The position numbers and the translations under genes are program-made. The notes beneath the pieces were generated by a model that worked only from the letters and a program-made list of their open reading frames with translations, ran no database searches and was not told the origin of the DNA. 64,000 nucleotides of DNA from Halobacillus halophilus (GTDB taxonomy: Bacteria > Bacillota > Bacilli > Bacillales > Halobacillaceae). Each line of letters begins with the position of its first letter. Within the stretch, counting starts at the first letter, position 1. Positions 51,294 to 59,976 of the stretch are shown in pieces. The DNA lies in the NCBI RefSeq assembly GCF_020171985.1, contig NZ_JAIVAL010000001.1, positions 434,001 to 498,000 on the forward strand, written 5' to 3'.

Positions 51294-53198
51294 TTATGTT
51301 AAGAACTTTTGGTGGTAGTGACTTAAAGTAAGAAGCGGCCAGACATATCGGTAGCTGTGGTAATGGATATAGAAGGCTCCTGCCATTCCTTGTCCTTTCG
51401 GATACTCATACGTCCACCCTTCACCTTTTCCACGATTAATGAGAAATTGGACACCTTTGACCATTTCTTCGGATGGTTCAGAAGATGCCGCTATCAGTCC
51501 ATCAAGTGCCCAGGCAGTGTGCGTGAGGGTACTTGAACCAAGCGGTACATACCTCTTCTTTTTATCGCTACTACACGATTCTCCCCAACCTCCATCTTGG
51601 TTCTGAATATTCTCAAGCCACCGGACAGATTTCTTGACCACAGGAGACTGAGGATCTTTTCCACTGGCAATTAAGCCTGTTAAAGCTGCCCAAGTACCAT
51701 ATATATAGCAGATCCCCCACCTTCCGTACCACGATCCGTTTTTGTTCTGGTGCTTTTTTAGCCACTTCTGCCCTTTCTTTATAGCTGGATGATCATAAGG
51801 GGTATGGGTGTGACGACCAAAAAACTCTAGTGTTCTTCCTGTTAAATCTGCTGAAGAAGCATCGGAGAGAATAAAGGAAGAGCCTTGTATCGGAAGATAT
51901 TCTAAAAAAGGTTGATTAACTTCTCTTTCAAATGCAGGCCATCCTCCATCATCATTTTGCATCGAAAAGACCCAATTGACTCCACGGTCCCACGCTTGCC
52001 TGTAATCAACATTAAAAGAGACCTGACTTTTTATAGACCGTAAAGCTGCTGTGGAATCGTCTACATCAGGATTTATCGTATTAATATTTGAAAAGCCCCA
52101 TCCTCCTGGCAGCGTTTTAGTGTTATGAAGCACCCAGTCTCCATACTTCACGTGTTGTCTTGATAGGAGATAATCATTTGCTTTCTGGATAACCAATGCA
52201 TTTCCAGGTACTCCTGCTTCCTGCATTGCGCTGCTGATTAAGGCAGTATTCCAGACGTCTGCAGTTGTGTATTGCATGTGAATTTGTCCGTTAATTTTAC
52301 AAGCCATCGACTTCAAGCCTTCTACTGCATTCTCAATTACTGGATCTTCTTTCTTATAACCAAGAGCAAGAAAAGAGAAAATCATATAAAAAGTGGAACT
52401 AAAGTAACTCAGTAATGTTCCATCCGGTTCAATCCTGTTTATCATGTAATTCTCGGCTTTTCTGATTGCTGCTTCCTCTAAATTAACTAAGTAGTTCAAG
52501 TTCTGGCTCATTACATTCAGTAGCTCTCTAAAATACTTTTTCCATTCGAGGGACCGAATATCATCTTCAAAGAAAGAGTCTTCACCGCTCCGATTCTTAT
52601 GACTGGTGCTCAACTCTGATAAATCAGGTGTATGGATGCTGCCAGCCTGATATTTTTTATGAGCAAGGAGAAGAATAGGAACAAGGTTTGATCTTCCAAA
52701 CACTGATATATCGAAAAGTTGTATTGGAAAGGCAGGAGGCAGCAAAATTACCTCTACAGGGATAGTAAATTTCTCCGGCCAGTGATATTGTCCAGTCAAA
52801 CTCAACAAAATTTTGGTAAACATAGATGCTTTTTCTAAGCCTCCATGATTTTGAATAAAGTTTCTTGCTTTCTTAAGTTCAATATCCTCTTTCTTGCATA
52901 ATCCAGAAAACAGCAAAGCATAATAGGCTTCAATAGTTGAGGATAAGTTGCCGCTTTCTTCATCATAAAACAACTTCCAGGAACCGTTTCTTTCCTGTCT
53001 GCTTAAAATACGAGCCGTAAGCTGCTGAACCAATTCTCCTTCATGAAAATTAAGGGTCCGTAATAAAATAATCATATAAGCATCCGTAATTATTCCAGTT
53101 TCAAAAGGATAATTCCAGGATCCATCCATGGTCTGCTGTTCTTTCAAGAGGTTAACAAGCCGCATTATTTCTAATTCAACAATCTCCTTCAACCTCAT
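51294..53198 (-). CDS. sqhC: Squalene-hopene / sporulenol cyclase family protein
   Basis: Terpene cyclase of 634 residues. The protonating motif DVDD is at 378-381 (NPDVDDSTAAL), with many QW-type repeats (QERNGSWKLF, QNDDGGWPAF, QNKNGSWYGRWG, QNQDGGWGESC). The WGICYIYGTWAALTG stretch is typical. Length and sequence resemble B. subtilis SqhC (632 residues), which makes the spore lipid sporulenol from tetraprenyl-beta-curcumene, rather than hopene cyclases. Divergent from the DUF2515 gene with 78 bases between starts. Confidence 0.9.
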   Translation of the reverse strand: MRLKEIVELEIMRLVNLLKEQQTMDGSWNYPFETGIITDAYMIILLRTLNFHEGELVQQLTARILSRQERNGSWKLFYDEESGNLSSTIEAYYALLFSGLCKKEDIELKKARNFIQNHGGLEKASMFTKILLSLTGQYHWPEKFTIPVEVILLPPAFPIQLFDISVFGRSNLVPILLLAHKKYQAGSIHTPDLSELSTSHKNRSGEDSFFEDDIRSLEWKKYFRELLNVMSQNLNYLVNLEEAAIRKAENYMINRIEPDGTLLSYFSSTFYMIFSFLALGYKKEDPVIENAVEGLKSMACKINGQIHMQYTTADVWNTALISSAMQEAGVPGNALVIQKANDYLLSRQHVKYGDWVLHNTKTLPGGWGFSNINTINPDVDDSTAALRSIKSQVSFNVDYRQAWDRGVNWVFSMQNDDGGWPAFEREVNQPFLEYLPIQGSSFILSDASSADLTGRTLEFFGRHTHTPYDHPAIKKGQKWLKKHQNKNGSWYGRWGICYIYGTWAALTGLIASGKDPQSPVVKKSVRWLENIQNQDGGWGESCSSDKKKRYVPLGSSTLTHTAWALDGLIAASSEPSEEMVKGVQFLINRGKGEGWTYEYPKGQGMAGAFYIHYHSYRYVWPLLTLSHYHQKFLT

Positions 53199-53275
53199 CC
53201 CTCTCTCTGTTCTATCAATAGTTTAAATGTATTCATTATGCGCTACATCCATGCTGAGAAAGGAGGCTGAAGCTA

Positions 53276-54406
53276 ATGATAAGAAAGTGGATAAACAATC
53301 ATAATCAGTACACCACATTAAAGTTAGAATTGAAAAATAAATTAAAAGAAGAACCCATTTCCAATCTCTCAAAAGAAGAAAGAAAGCTTATCCAGAGTAT
53401 TCGCGATAAAACAAAGATAAGAAACAAGAATAACGTTACTAGAACCACGGCTTATCTTGAATATTTTAAACTCCATCCAGAGATCCATTGGTGTTTGCTG
53501 GCTCATTTGGTGTCTAGAAATGCCGGCTGGAATATGACGGATTTAAAAGGTGAGTTTTTGATCAGGCTGCTTACCCCAAAAGAACAAAATGATTTTTTCC
53601 TTTTTCTTGAAAGAGGAAACTGGCTCATATTTCAGGATGCCTATCCGCAGTTATTACTTTACGAAGAGAGCAAGAAACAAAATGTTTCCTTATTTCACTT
53701 ACTGAATCATTTGAATGTATCACGATTTATGGAGCCTTTTTGGGTAAACTTTTGGAAAGATAAATCCAGTTCACTGCTCACAACAGCTTTAATTATAAAC
53801 GAACAGAATTATATTGAGAGCCGGGTTATGCTGAATGATCAGTATCAAAAAAATGTTCTTCATACTATCTTATTTAGACTACAAGATGTATTCGACTTGA
53901 ATCACATACTAATTCCCTACGAAACGCAAAGTACAAAAAAAGTAAATTTTGTAGGAGGAACCGTTCATCATTTTTCTTCGTTGGAAGATCGCATTCTATT
54001 AGGTAAAAAACTTTATCATGATCTATATTCCATTAAAAGCCGTCTTAAGTACATTATAATCTGGGCAGAGCAGCATCCTCATACAGGATCGCGTCACGAT
54101 TTTTGGCCTCACCTTTTTACTGAAATAAAAAAAATGTTTCCTGATTCTAACCAGATGTTACCTCATACGCAGATTGATCTAAATAAGAAGAGTCCGCGTA
54201 TTTACAGTCCTAACCTAAAAGATGTTTGGGAAGATTGGACACACTCTACTGCGGAAGAGGGGGATTGGTTCAAAGACATGAAGATGTTTCCATTCGTTAA
54301 GAAGAAAATTAATGATAAAGAGGAAAATGTATTAAACCATTACTGGGAAACGATCGAAAAGCTGGAGATAGCGGTATTTGCTAAGAAATTATTTACTCGT
54401 TATTAG
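53276..54406 (+). CDS. yppC: DUF2515 protein (YppC-like)
   Basis: 376 residues; GAAAGGAGG before ATG. The family-typical segment is NNVTRTTAYLEYFKLHPEIH, followed by WCLLAHLVSRNAGWNMTDLKG and FLERGNWLIFQDAYPQLLLY. All-helical, soluble, function unknown. B. subtilis YppC belongs to DUF2515. Its place beside sqhC may hint at sporulation, but that is only an inference. Confidence 0.82.
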   Translation: MIRKWINNHNQYTTLKLELKNKLKEEPISNLSKEERKLIQSIRDKTKIRNKNNVTRTTAYLEYFKLHPEIHWCLLAHLVSRNAGWNMTDLKGEFLIRLLTPKEQNDFFLFLERGNWLIFQDAYPQLLLYEESKKQNVSLFHLLNHLNVSRFMEPFWVNFWKDKSSSLLTTALIINEQNYIESRVMLNDQYQKNVLHTILFRLQDVFDLNHILIPYETQSTKKVNFVGGTVHHFSSLEDRILLGKKLYHDLYSIKSRLKYIIIWAEQHPHTGSRHDFWPHLFTEIKKMFPDSNQMLPHTQIDLNKKSPRIYSPNLKDVWEDWTHSTAEEGDWFKDMKMFPFVKKKINDKEENVLNHYWETIEKLEIAVFAKKLFTRY

Positions 54407-54533
54407 ATAGTGAAATTTTCTTATCGTTAAAAAACGACAGTGATTGTGAAAGCATTAAATATCCATGCCATCCATTCTTTGAGGATATCGCTATCCAAAC
54501 CAGCCATATGTGAAGCCTTCTTTAATGCACGAA

Positions 54534-54564
54534 AACGTCCCTTTAACTTATAAAAAGGGACGTT
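54534..54564. terminator. Bidirectional terminator after the DUF2515 gene
   Basis: Stem AACGTCCCTTT / AAAGGGACGTT around AACTTATAA. Confidence 0.7.
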
Positions 54565-54576
54565 CTTACTTTCTCT

Positions 54577-54993
54577 TCACCCAATATCAAACTTTTCTTT
54601 AAAGACCGAGCTCAATTCACTCCATACATCAAACATGTTTCCATCTGTATCATAAAAAATAAAGTTCTTGCCCCCATGGCCTCTGTTTTCAAATGGGCCC
54701 ACGTGGACTCCTTGACTAACCAGTTCGTTATAAAGTATTTCCAGCTCTTCTTTACCATTCACTTCAAATGTTAACGAAAAGCACTCTTCACCTCTCTCAT
54801 CAATAAAATTGGCCGTTTCATTTTCTTTTGCTTTAACAAGAAAGAAACTTAGGTTCGCCATATTAACAATGGCTTTATTCTCATCTTTATACGTTACATA
54901 AGCTCCCAATTTATCTACATACCATTCTGCGGCTTCATCCACGCATTGAACAGGCAGATAAACTGTTCCTACCCTTAGTAGATTTTTTGTCAT
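54577..54993 (-). CDS. VOC-family (glyoxalase/bleomycin-resistance fold) protein
   Basis: 138 residues, two beta-alpha-beta-beta-beta modules. The first contains VGTVYLPVQCVDEAAEWYVDKLG and the second FSLTFEVNGKEELEILYNEL, GPFENRGHGGKNFIFYDTDGNMFDVWSE with the usual Asp-Pro/Asn-Gly-Asn end. Metal ligands Glu/His are partly present. Members range from dioxygenases to antibiotic-binding proteins; function here is unknown. Confidence 0.82.
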   Translation of the reverse strand: MTKNLLRVGTVYLPVQCVDEAAEWYVDKLGAYVTYKDENKAIVNMANLSFFLVKAKENETANFIDERGEECFSLTFEVNGKEELEILYNELVSQGVHVGPFENRGHGGKNFIFYDTDGNMFDVWSELSSVFKEKFDIG

Positions 54994-55090
54994 ACTTGGG
55001 ATCTCCCCTTGCTTTCAGTGGTATTTTTAATAAAGATAAATAGTAGAGTGCAACTTATTTAATCGCAGAATCCTTTTGTTTGGTTTTCCA

Positions 55091-55396
55091 TTAATAAGAG
55101 ACACCGTTAACTATTATTACTAAAACCCTGTAAAGTCCCCAGGCAAGCAAAAGCAAACTTAATATACTTACTATTATAAACTCGTATATTCTCTCTTTGC
55201 GCTTCAACTTCAAAATAGAATAGCCACTCATTAAAGCTGCCGCTATAATAATTGCTAAGCTTTCATCCAATATAGATTCTGTAAACGCCTGCAAAAGCGC
55301 AATAATTACAATACCAAGGATCGCGAGTCCTTTTTTTTCTACTGAATATATTTCCTCCTTTAAAATTATATCCCTAATTTGTTTCCAATTGGGCAT
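55091..55396 (-). CDS. Unknown small membrane protein
   Basis: 101 residues from ATG MPNWKQIRDIILKEE (AGGTGG six bases upstream; a longer frame before it is ignored). Three hydrophobic helices at about 25-45, 48-62 and 73-97 with RKER-type positive loops between. No family recognised. Not linked to a neighbour. Confidence 0.65.
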   Translation of the reverse strand: MPNWKQIRDIILKEEIYSVEKKGLAILGIVIIALLQAFTESILDESLAIIIAAALMSGYSILKLKRKERIYEFIIVSILSLLLLAWGLYRVLVIIVNGVSY

Positions 55397-55745
55397 GTTT
55401 GACCACCTGTCCAACCCTTCAGGCTCTAGTATACGATTTATTTGAACGACCTCCAATATGAATAGAACTTAATCTCATTCGATAAGAGATTGTAGAGAGA
55501 TCTTCAAACTTTAGCCTTTATTGTATTCTCTGTTAAAAAAAATTGTAAGTTTCTGTTATGAACGAGTATTCGGTAAGCGATCGTGGCTGAGACAACGGTT
55601 TTACATCAGCTGATTCTATAATTCCTGCCAGCATTAAGTCCTTTTTACCTTAATCTTAATTTCTATTCCCAGGCTTAATAATCCTTCCTTTCTATCATTA
55701 AAAACACGCTCTCAATATAATGAGAGCGTGTCATGATCTTAGGGA
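55397..55745. other. Intergenic stretch between a membrane protein gene and thiF
   Basis: About 350 bases without a supported gene; only the thi operon terminator at 55704-55731 is recognised. Confidence 0.5.
55704..55731 (-). terminator. Intrinsic terminator of the thi operon
   Basis: Minus-strand stem ACACGCTCTCA / TGAGAGCGTGT with loop TTATAT, followed by TTTT. Confidence 0.8.
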
Positions 55746-56771
55746 TTATCCTCCAATATAGCGGTTATAAAGCGTTTTGGCTTCGCTTATATCTTTCGTA
55801 CCATGGATAAGCACACGACCATCCTGAAAAGCGACCAGCCGTCTTCCTTCTATCGTAAGATTCAAAAGAAAAGTATTTCCTTCTACTTTTCCGCCCTCGA
55901 CAGCTTGAAGTCTGTCAGAGAGTTCATCCAGATTTCTTTTTTTCTTGTTGGCTGGGCGAATTTGCACTGTGTCCCGTCCACATAATACCGCTGTTCTAGA
56001 TAAATTTACAGGATCGAGATTAGGATAGGTCGATGCCTGCCCGCAAGAAGGACAATCGTCTTTTTTTAATTTTTCTACTTTAATTGTTGACTGTTGGTTC
56101 TGCCATATATCAAAATAAAACAGGTTTCTCCTTAGAGACTTATAATCTTCCACTAAAAGCTTCAATGCCTCAGCAGCTTGGTAAGCAGCAACAATTTGAA
56201 CGGCAGGGCTGATAATCCCTACAGTATCGCATGTTTCCCCTCCCATAGGAACTGCTCCTAACAAACACGAGAAACAGGGAGTCTGCCCTGGCACAATAGT
56301 ATAAGAAAGTCCATAACTGCCTGTACAGGCGCCGTAAACCCAGGGTACTTTATATTTCTGTGAAGCATCATTAAGAAGCATCCTGGTTTCAAAGTTATCG
56401 GTAGCATCAATCATAATGTCTACACCTTCGACCAGTTCTTCAATCTCCTGAACCGAAACATCCATGATTTCACCTGAGATGTTGATTTCTGAATTAATTT
56501 CTCTTAATCGATGGGCTGCAGCTACTGCTTTTGGAATACGTTCTACCGCATCCCTCTCAGTGAACAGCTGCTGTCGCTGCAGGTTGCTCCATTCTACATA
56601 ATCCCGATCGACTACCGTTATTTTCCCAACACCTGCACGGGCCAGCATTTCTGCATTACTTGTTCCTAAAGCTCCTGCTCCTATTAAGAGCACATGCTTT
56701 TCACTTAGTTTTTGCTGCCCTTTTTCGCCTATAGGTGAAAATAAAATTTGTCTAGAATATCTTTCCTTCAA
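55746..56771 (-). CDS. thiF: Sulfur-carrier adenylyltransferase ThiF (MoeB/ThiF family)
   Basis: E1-like enzyme that adenylates the C-terminal glycine of ThiS. 341 residues. ATP-binding [19 protein letters not shown], the RQQLF arginine-finger segment, and two zinc Cys pairs CFSC and CPSC. The C-terminal extension (about 245-341) is common in Bacillus ThiF/MoeB. Overlaps the end of thiG by four bases. Last gene of a thiazole-synthesis operon. Confidence 0.92.
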   Translation of the reverse strand: MKERYSRQILFSPIGEKGQQKLSEKHVLLIGAGALGTSNAEMLARAGVGKITVVDRDYVEWSNLQRQQLFTERDAVERIPKAVAAAHRLREINSEINISGEIMDVSVQEIEELVEGVDIMIDATDNFETRMLLNDASQKYKVPWVYGACTGSYGLSYTIVPGQTPCFSCLLGAVPMGGETCDTVGIISPAVQIVAAYQAAEALKLLVEDYKSLRRNLFYFDIWQNQQSTIKVEKLKKDDCPSCGQASTYPNLDPVNLSRTAVLCGRDTVQIRPANKKKRNLDELSDRLQAVEGGKVEGNTFLLNLTIEGRRLVAFQDGRVLIHGTKDISEAKTLYNRYIGG

Positions 56772-57535
56772 CCAATGCTCATTCCTTCCGTAGGACTGCT
56801 TGCTGTCGCGTAAGTTTTCTTAGGGATGCGACCTGCTTCATAACCTAATCTTCCGCCCTGAATCGAGAGCTTCATTGCCCGGGCCATTTTTACAGGGTCT
56901 TCCGCTTGAGAAACAGCCGTATTTAATAAGACACCGTCAGCCCCAATCTCCATCGCCTGAGCCGCATCGGCCGGGGAACCTATACCAGCATCTACAATAA
57001 CAGGAACTGTTGACTGCTCTACAATAAATTGTAAATTTAATGGGTTGATAATCCCTTGACCTGAACCAATCGGTGAAGCCCCAGGCATAATGGCATGCAC
57101 TCCTAAGTCTTGCAGCCTTTTTGCTAGCATAACATCATCTGAAGTGTAAGGCAGTACTATAAAGCCTTCTTCCAATAGTATCTTAGAAGCTTTTAATGTT
57201 TCAATTGGATCGGGAAGTAAAGTGCGCTGGTCACCGATTACTTCTACTTTTATCATATCGCATAACCCAGAAGCTTTAGCCAGCTTAGCCGTTCTGACTG
57301 CTTCTTCTGCCGTCTTAGCACCTGCCGTGTTAGGAAGCAGAGTGTAACGATCCGTATCAATCATTTCCAAGAAATTAGGCTGATCCGCTTCAAAGATATT
57401 CATCCGACGAACAGAAAACGTCAGAATTTCTGCTTCGGAAACTTCGACTGCTTGCTTTTGGATAGAATAGTCAGGATATTTTCCAGTGCCCAGCAATAAT
57501 CTTGAGTGAAAATTACGATTTGCTATGGTTAACAT
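56768..57535 (-). CDS. thiG: Thiazole synthase ThiG
   Basis: Forms the thiazole phosphate carboxylate from deoxyxylulose 5-phosphate, dehydroglycine and ThiS-thiocarboxylate. 255 residues from [15 protein letters not shown], with GGAGGAGGATG in front. TIM barrel with [18 protein letters not shown], the Schiff-base Lys in [30 protein letters not shown] and [16 protein letters not shown]. The longer frame overlapping thiS is not used. Confidence 0.95.
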   Translation of the reverse strand: MLTIANRNFHSRLLLGTGKYPDYSIQKQAVEVSEAEILTFSVRRMNIFEADQPNFLEMIDTDRYTLLPNTAGAKTAEEAVRTAKLAKASGLCDMIKVEVIGDQRTLLPDPIETLKASKILLEEGFIVLPYTSDDVMLAKRLQDLGVHAIMPGASPIGSGQGIINPLNLQFIVEQSTVPVIVDAGIGSPADAAQAMEIGADGVLLNTAVSQAEDPVKMARAMKLSIQGGRLGYEAGRIPKKTYATASSPTEGMSIG

Positions 57536-57539
57536 TTTT

Positions 57540-57743
57540 TCATCCTCCTCCAACAAAATGAACAATTTCTATCCGGTCCTCATTCGTTACAGACTCTTCT
57601 GCATGTAACGATCTATCCACAATTACTTGATTTCTCTCGACAATACCAGCCTTATTATTTAGATTAAAATAATCCAAAAGCTTCTCCACGTTCGTCACAT
57701 TATCCGGTACTATCATTTCCTCACCATTAATAAAGAGTTTCAT
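57540..57743 (-). CDS. thiS: Sulfur carrier protein ThiS
   Basis: 67-residue beta-grasp protein ending in the essential Gly-Gly (FVGGG). Starts [10 protein letters not shown]; overlaps thiO by four bases and ends four bases before thiG. Carries sulfur as C-terminal thiocarboxylate for ThiG. The extra third Gly before the GG end is common in bacilli. Confidence 0.93.
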   Translation of the reverse strand: MKLFINGEEMIVPDNVTNVEKLLDYFNLNNKAGIVERNQVIVDRSLHAEESVTNEDRIEIVHFVGGG

Positions 57744-58873
57744 AATGGACTCACCTCCGTTTGGTATTGAAATCGCTCAGGCTTAAAAGCTGATAAATCT
57801 GTTATGAGAGTCGCTTCCTCTGCTATATAATCCGCCATTACCTTCCCGGTAATTGGACTTAATAATATCCCGTTACGATAATGTCCGGTGCTAAAATATA
57901 AGTTGCTCAAATCAGGATGTGCACCCATAATGGGCAGACCGTCTCCCGTCATAGGTCTCGTTCCAGCCCATATTCGATCAATTTCAGCTCTCCCCAATAA
58001 AGGCAAAAGTCTCTTGGCTTTATGAATCAGCCCTCCTATTCCCTCCATGGTTACGCGCTTGTCAAATGTATGAGGTGTGGAAGTTGCTCCAACAATAATT
58101 TCTCCACCTTTTTTTGGAACAAGATAGCAATCATCTGTAAAGATGGTTGTATGAAGCATCGCTTTTTCTGTTTTTACCGAAAGAGCCTCTCCCTTCACAG
58201 GGTATAAAGCCTGTTCTTCACCAAGTAAGAAACGACGACTCCATGCTCCCGCGGCCACTAGAACGGCACTTCCATAAAAATCCCCAGTGTCAGTAGCTGC
58301 TCCTACCACTTGATTTTGATGGAATATCAACTGATAGACATCAGCAGATTCACGAAAAGTCACTCCATTTACAGCTGCAGCTCTCGCAAAAGCCTGGGTA
58401 AGATCTGGAGCTGATACATGACCTTCTTTTGGAAACCATATTCCTCCGAATAGTGAATCTGTCAGACATGGTTCCATTCCAACTATTTCTTCTTTATCTT
58501 TCCAGAATGATTCTTCACCTTTAAGCTTTTGATTTACAGCAATTTCCCGGTAATCAGCTCTCTGTTCTTCCGAAAAAGCCAGCCTCATTGTTCCCTTTTG
58601 TGAAAGCCCAATGTCTATTCCAGTCATGTCCTTTAATTCTTCTGCTAAGTTTGGAAACATCTCTCTGCTCTTACGTGCTAGTTCGTAGATAGGGCTCTCC
58701 TCTTCCAACTCCGTTTGGACTCCGAGCATGCCTGCAGCTGCACTGGAAGCTTCTTGTCCAAGTGACCCTTTCTCCAGAACTAAAACCCGTTGCCCCTTCT
58801 TCGATAGATAAAAAGCTGTAGAACAGCCTATGATTCCCCCGCCAAGTATAATTGTGTCGTATTTCTTAGACAT
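57740..58873 (-). CDS. thiO: Glycine oxidase ThiO
   Basis: FAD enzyme making dehydroglycine from glycine for thiazole synthesis. 377 residues from ATG MSKKYDTIILGGG (AGGAGTTG before it), overlapping tenI by eight bases. FAD motif LGGGIIGCSTAFYLSKKG, then EASSAAAGMLG. C-terminal segment RIWAGTRPMTGDGLPIMGAHP carries the active-site Arg region, and TGHYRNGILLSPITG closes the FAD site. Position before thiS confirms ThiO. Confidence 0.94.
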   Translation of the reverse strand: MSKKYDTIILGGGIIGCSTAFYLSKKGQRVLVLEKGSLGQEASSAAAGMLGVQTELEEESPIYELARKSREMFPNLAEELKDMTGIDIGLSQKGTMRLAFSEEQRADYREIAVNQKLKGEESFWKDKEEIVGMEPCLTDSLFGGIWFPKEGHVSAPDLTQAFARAAAVNGVTFRESADVYQLIFHQNQVVGAATDTGDFYGSAVLVAAGAWSRRFLLGEEQALYPVKGEALSVKTEKAMLHTTIFTDDCYLVPKKGGEIIVGATSTPHTFDKRVTMEGIGGLIHKAKRLLPLLGRAEIDRIWAGTRPMTGDGLPIMGAHPDLSNLYFSTGHYRNGILLSPITGKVMADYIAEEATLITDLSAFKPERFQYQTEVSPL

Positions 58874-59489
58874 GATAACAACTCCTTTGAATCCTTGATT
58901 GAAACCTTTCGGCTCTCTCCACAGGGTTGTGAGCTTGAGCAATGGAAGACATCACGGCTACTCCAGATACCTTAGTTTGAAGAACTTTTTCCAAATTTGA
59001 TAAGTGAATTCCTCCAATAGCTATTACAGGTATGGAAACTGCTTCGGTCAAAGATGCTAATGATTTCACACCTTTACCCTTAAGCCCAGCCTTACTTTCG
59101 GTCTGATAAATATTGCCGTAAAGTAGATAATCAGCACCCTCCCTTTCCTTTTGGTATCCTGTTTCCAATCCATGAATGGAACATCCTACTCTCAATTCAG
59201 GATAGAGTCTTTTCACAGTCTGCGGAGAAGGCCCTTCTTCCGGGAGTTGAACACCTGCAGTCCCCCATCTTCCAGCTACCGAGTAATAAGAATTTACAAT
59301 GATTTTTGTGCTTGATATTCCTTCTTTTATAAGTGTGTAGACCCATCTTTCTATTTCTTCTTCCGACCTATGCTTTTCACGCAGGTGGATAGCCGTAGCG
59401 GCGGATTGTATAGATAGGGCCATCTGGCAGAATTCATCCAATTCTTTTTTTCCATCTGAAAGTACATGAAGTTCCCGCTTCAAACCCAC
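58866..59489 (-). CDS. tenI: Thiazole tautomerase TenI (ThiE-like)
   Basis: 207 residues, TIM barrel related to thiamine phosphate synthase. Begins at GTG with AAAGGAAG upstream. Segments IHLREKHRSEEEIERW, IVNSYYSVAGRWGTAGVQLP, GCSIHGLETGYQKEREGADY and IPVIAIGGIHLSNLEKVL match TenI, which aromatises the ThiG product; the ThiE Mg/pyrophosphate residues look incomplete. First gene after the TPP riboswitch; tenA, present in the B. subtilis operon, is missing. Confidence 0.87.
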   Translation of the reverse strand: MGLKRELHVLSDGKKELDEFCQMALSIQSAATAIHLREKHRSEEEIERWVYTLIKEGISSTKIIVNSYYSVAGRWGTAGVQLPEEGPSPQTVKRLYPELRVGCSIHGLETGYQKEREGADYLLYGNIYQTESKAGLKGKGVKSLASLTEAVSIPVIAIGGIHLSNLEKVLQTKVSGVAVMSSIAQAHNPVERAERFQSRIQRSCYHV

Positions 59490-59503
59490 TTCACTTCCTT
59501 TTC

Positions 59504-59538
59504 CATAAAAAAACCGCTCCCCATAGGGAAGCGGTTTT
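59504..59538 (-). terminator. Riboswitch terminator ahead of tenI
   Basis: Minus-strand AAAACCGCT / AGcGGTTTT with CCC/GGG inside, followed by seven T. It lies between the TPP aptamer and tenI, so it is the expression platform: bound TPP favours termination. Confidence 0.8.
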
Positions 59539-59576
59539 ATAGCAAATATTTAGTAAACACATGTGCTACACCCTCT

Positions 59577-59655
59577 ACTTTCCTACGCTGGTATCGTCCA
59601 GATCAGGTTCTAGGGTTCAAATGGATTTGTCTCAGCCCGAAGGCACCCCTAGTAG
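59577..59655 (-). promoter_or_regulatory. TPP riboswitch (THI element)
   Basis: Minus strand starts CTACTAGGGGTGCC and holds the invariant CTGAGA, ACCCTAGAACCTGATCTGG and ACCAGCGTAGGAA blocks, with GTAG at the 3-prime end closing P1 with CTAC. All conserved aptamer parts are in order. It represses the thi operon when thiamine pyrophosphate is plentiful. Confidence 0.95.
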
Positions 59656-59682
59656 AGCTTGTTTCAATATTTAATTAAATAT

Positions 59683-59712
59683 AGTATAACATCAGGTCTT
59701 TTTAATTTCCAA
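59683..59712 (-). promoter_or_regulatory. Promoter of the thi operon
   Basis: Minus strand TTGGAA, 18 bases, TATACT, about 25 bases upstream of the TPP aptamer. Confidence 0.55.
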
Positions 59713-59781
59713 TATAATACAATGATCAATTAGAAGAAAATCTAAATTATTACTTATCTCCTTTAAATAAGATCGTAATCT

Positions 59782-59810
59782 TTGACTCTTTTATGTTCCA
59801 ACGCTATATT
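59782..59810 (+). promoter_or_regulatory. Sigma-A promoter of the cation antiporter transcript
   Basis: TTGACT, 17 bases, TATATT; transcription would start just before the yybP-ykoY aptamer. Confidence 0.7.
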
Positions 59811-59817
59811 TATAGTA

Positions 59818-59919
59818 ACAAGGGGAGTAGCGACCGGATATCGGCTGGTGAACCGTCAATACGGTATGATAAATACCTGGTTCATTAGGCTAAGTTCTGC
59901 TTAGTACGCAAGACCTTGG
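59818..59919 (+). promoter_or_regulatory. yybP-ykoY (Mn2+) riboswitch aptamer
   Basis: Starts AACAAGGGGAGTAGCGACCG and closes with CGCAAGACCTTGG, the two conserved loop/P1 regions of this class; between them is GTGAACCGTCAATACGG and a variable arm. AAGG at the start pairs with CCTT at the end. The class senses Mn2+ and controls cation exporters and antiporters. Confidence 0.85.
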
Positions 59920-59950
59920 TACAATTTATTTTTGTGCCAGGGTCTTTTTT
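59911..59950 (+). terminator. Riboswitch terminator ahead of the cation antiporter
   Basis: AGACCTTGGTACAA pairs with TTGTGCCAGGGTCT (imperfect) and runs into TTTTTT. Its left arm uses the 3-prime P1 strand of the aptamer, so metal binding should prevent it and allow expression. Confidence 0.75.
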
Positions 59951-59976
59951 ATGTTCTGGCAGAAAGGGGAAACGCT

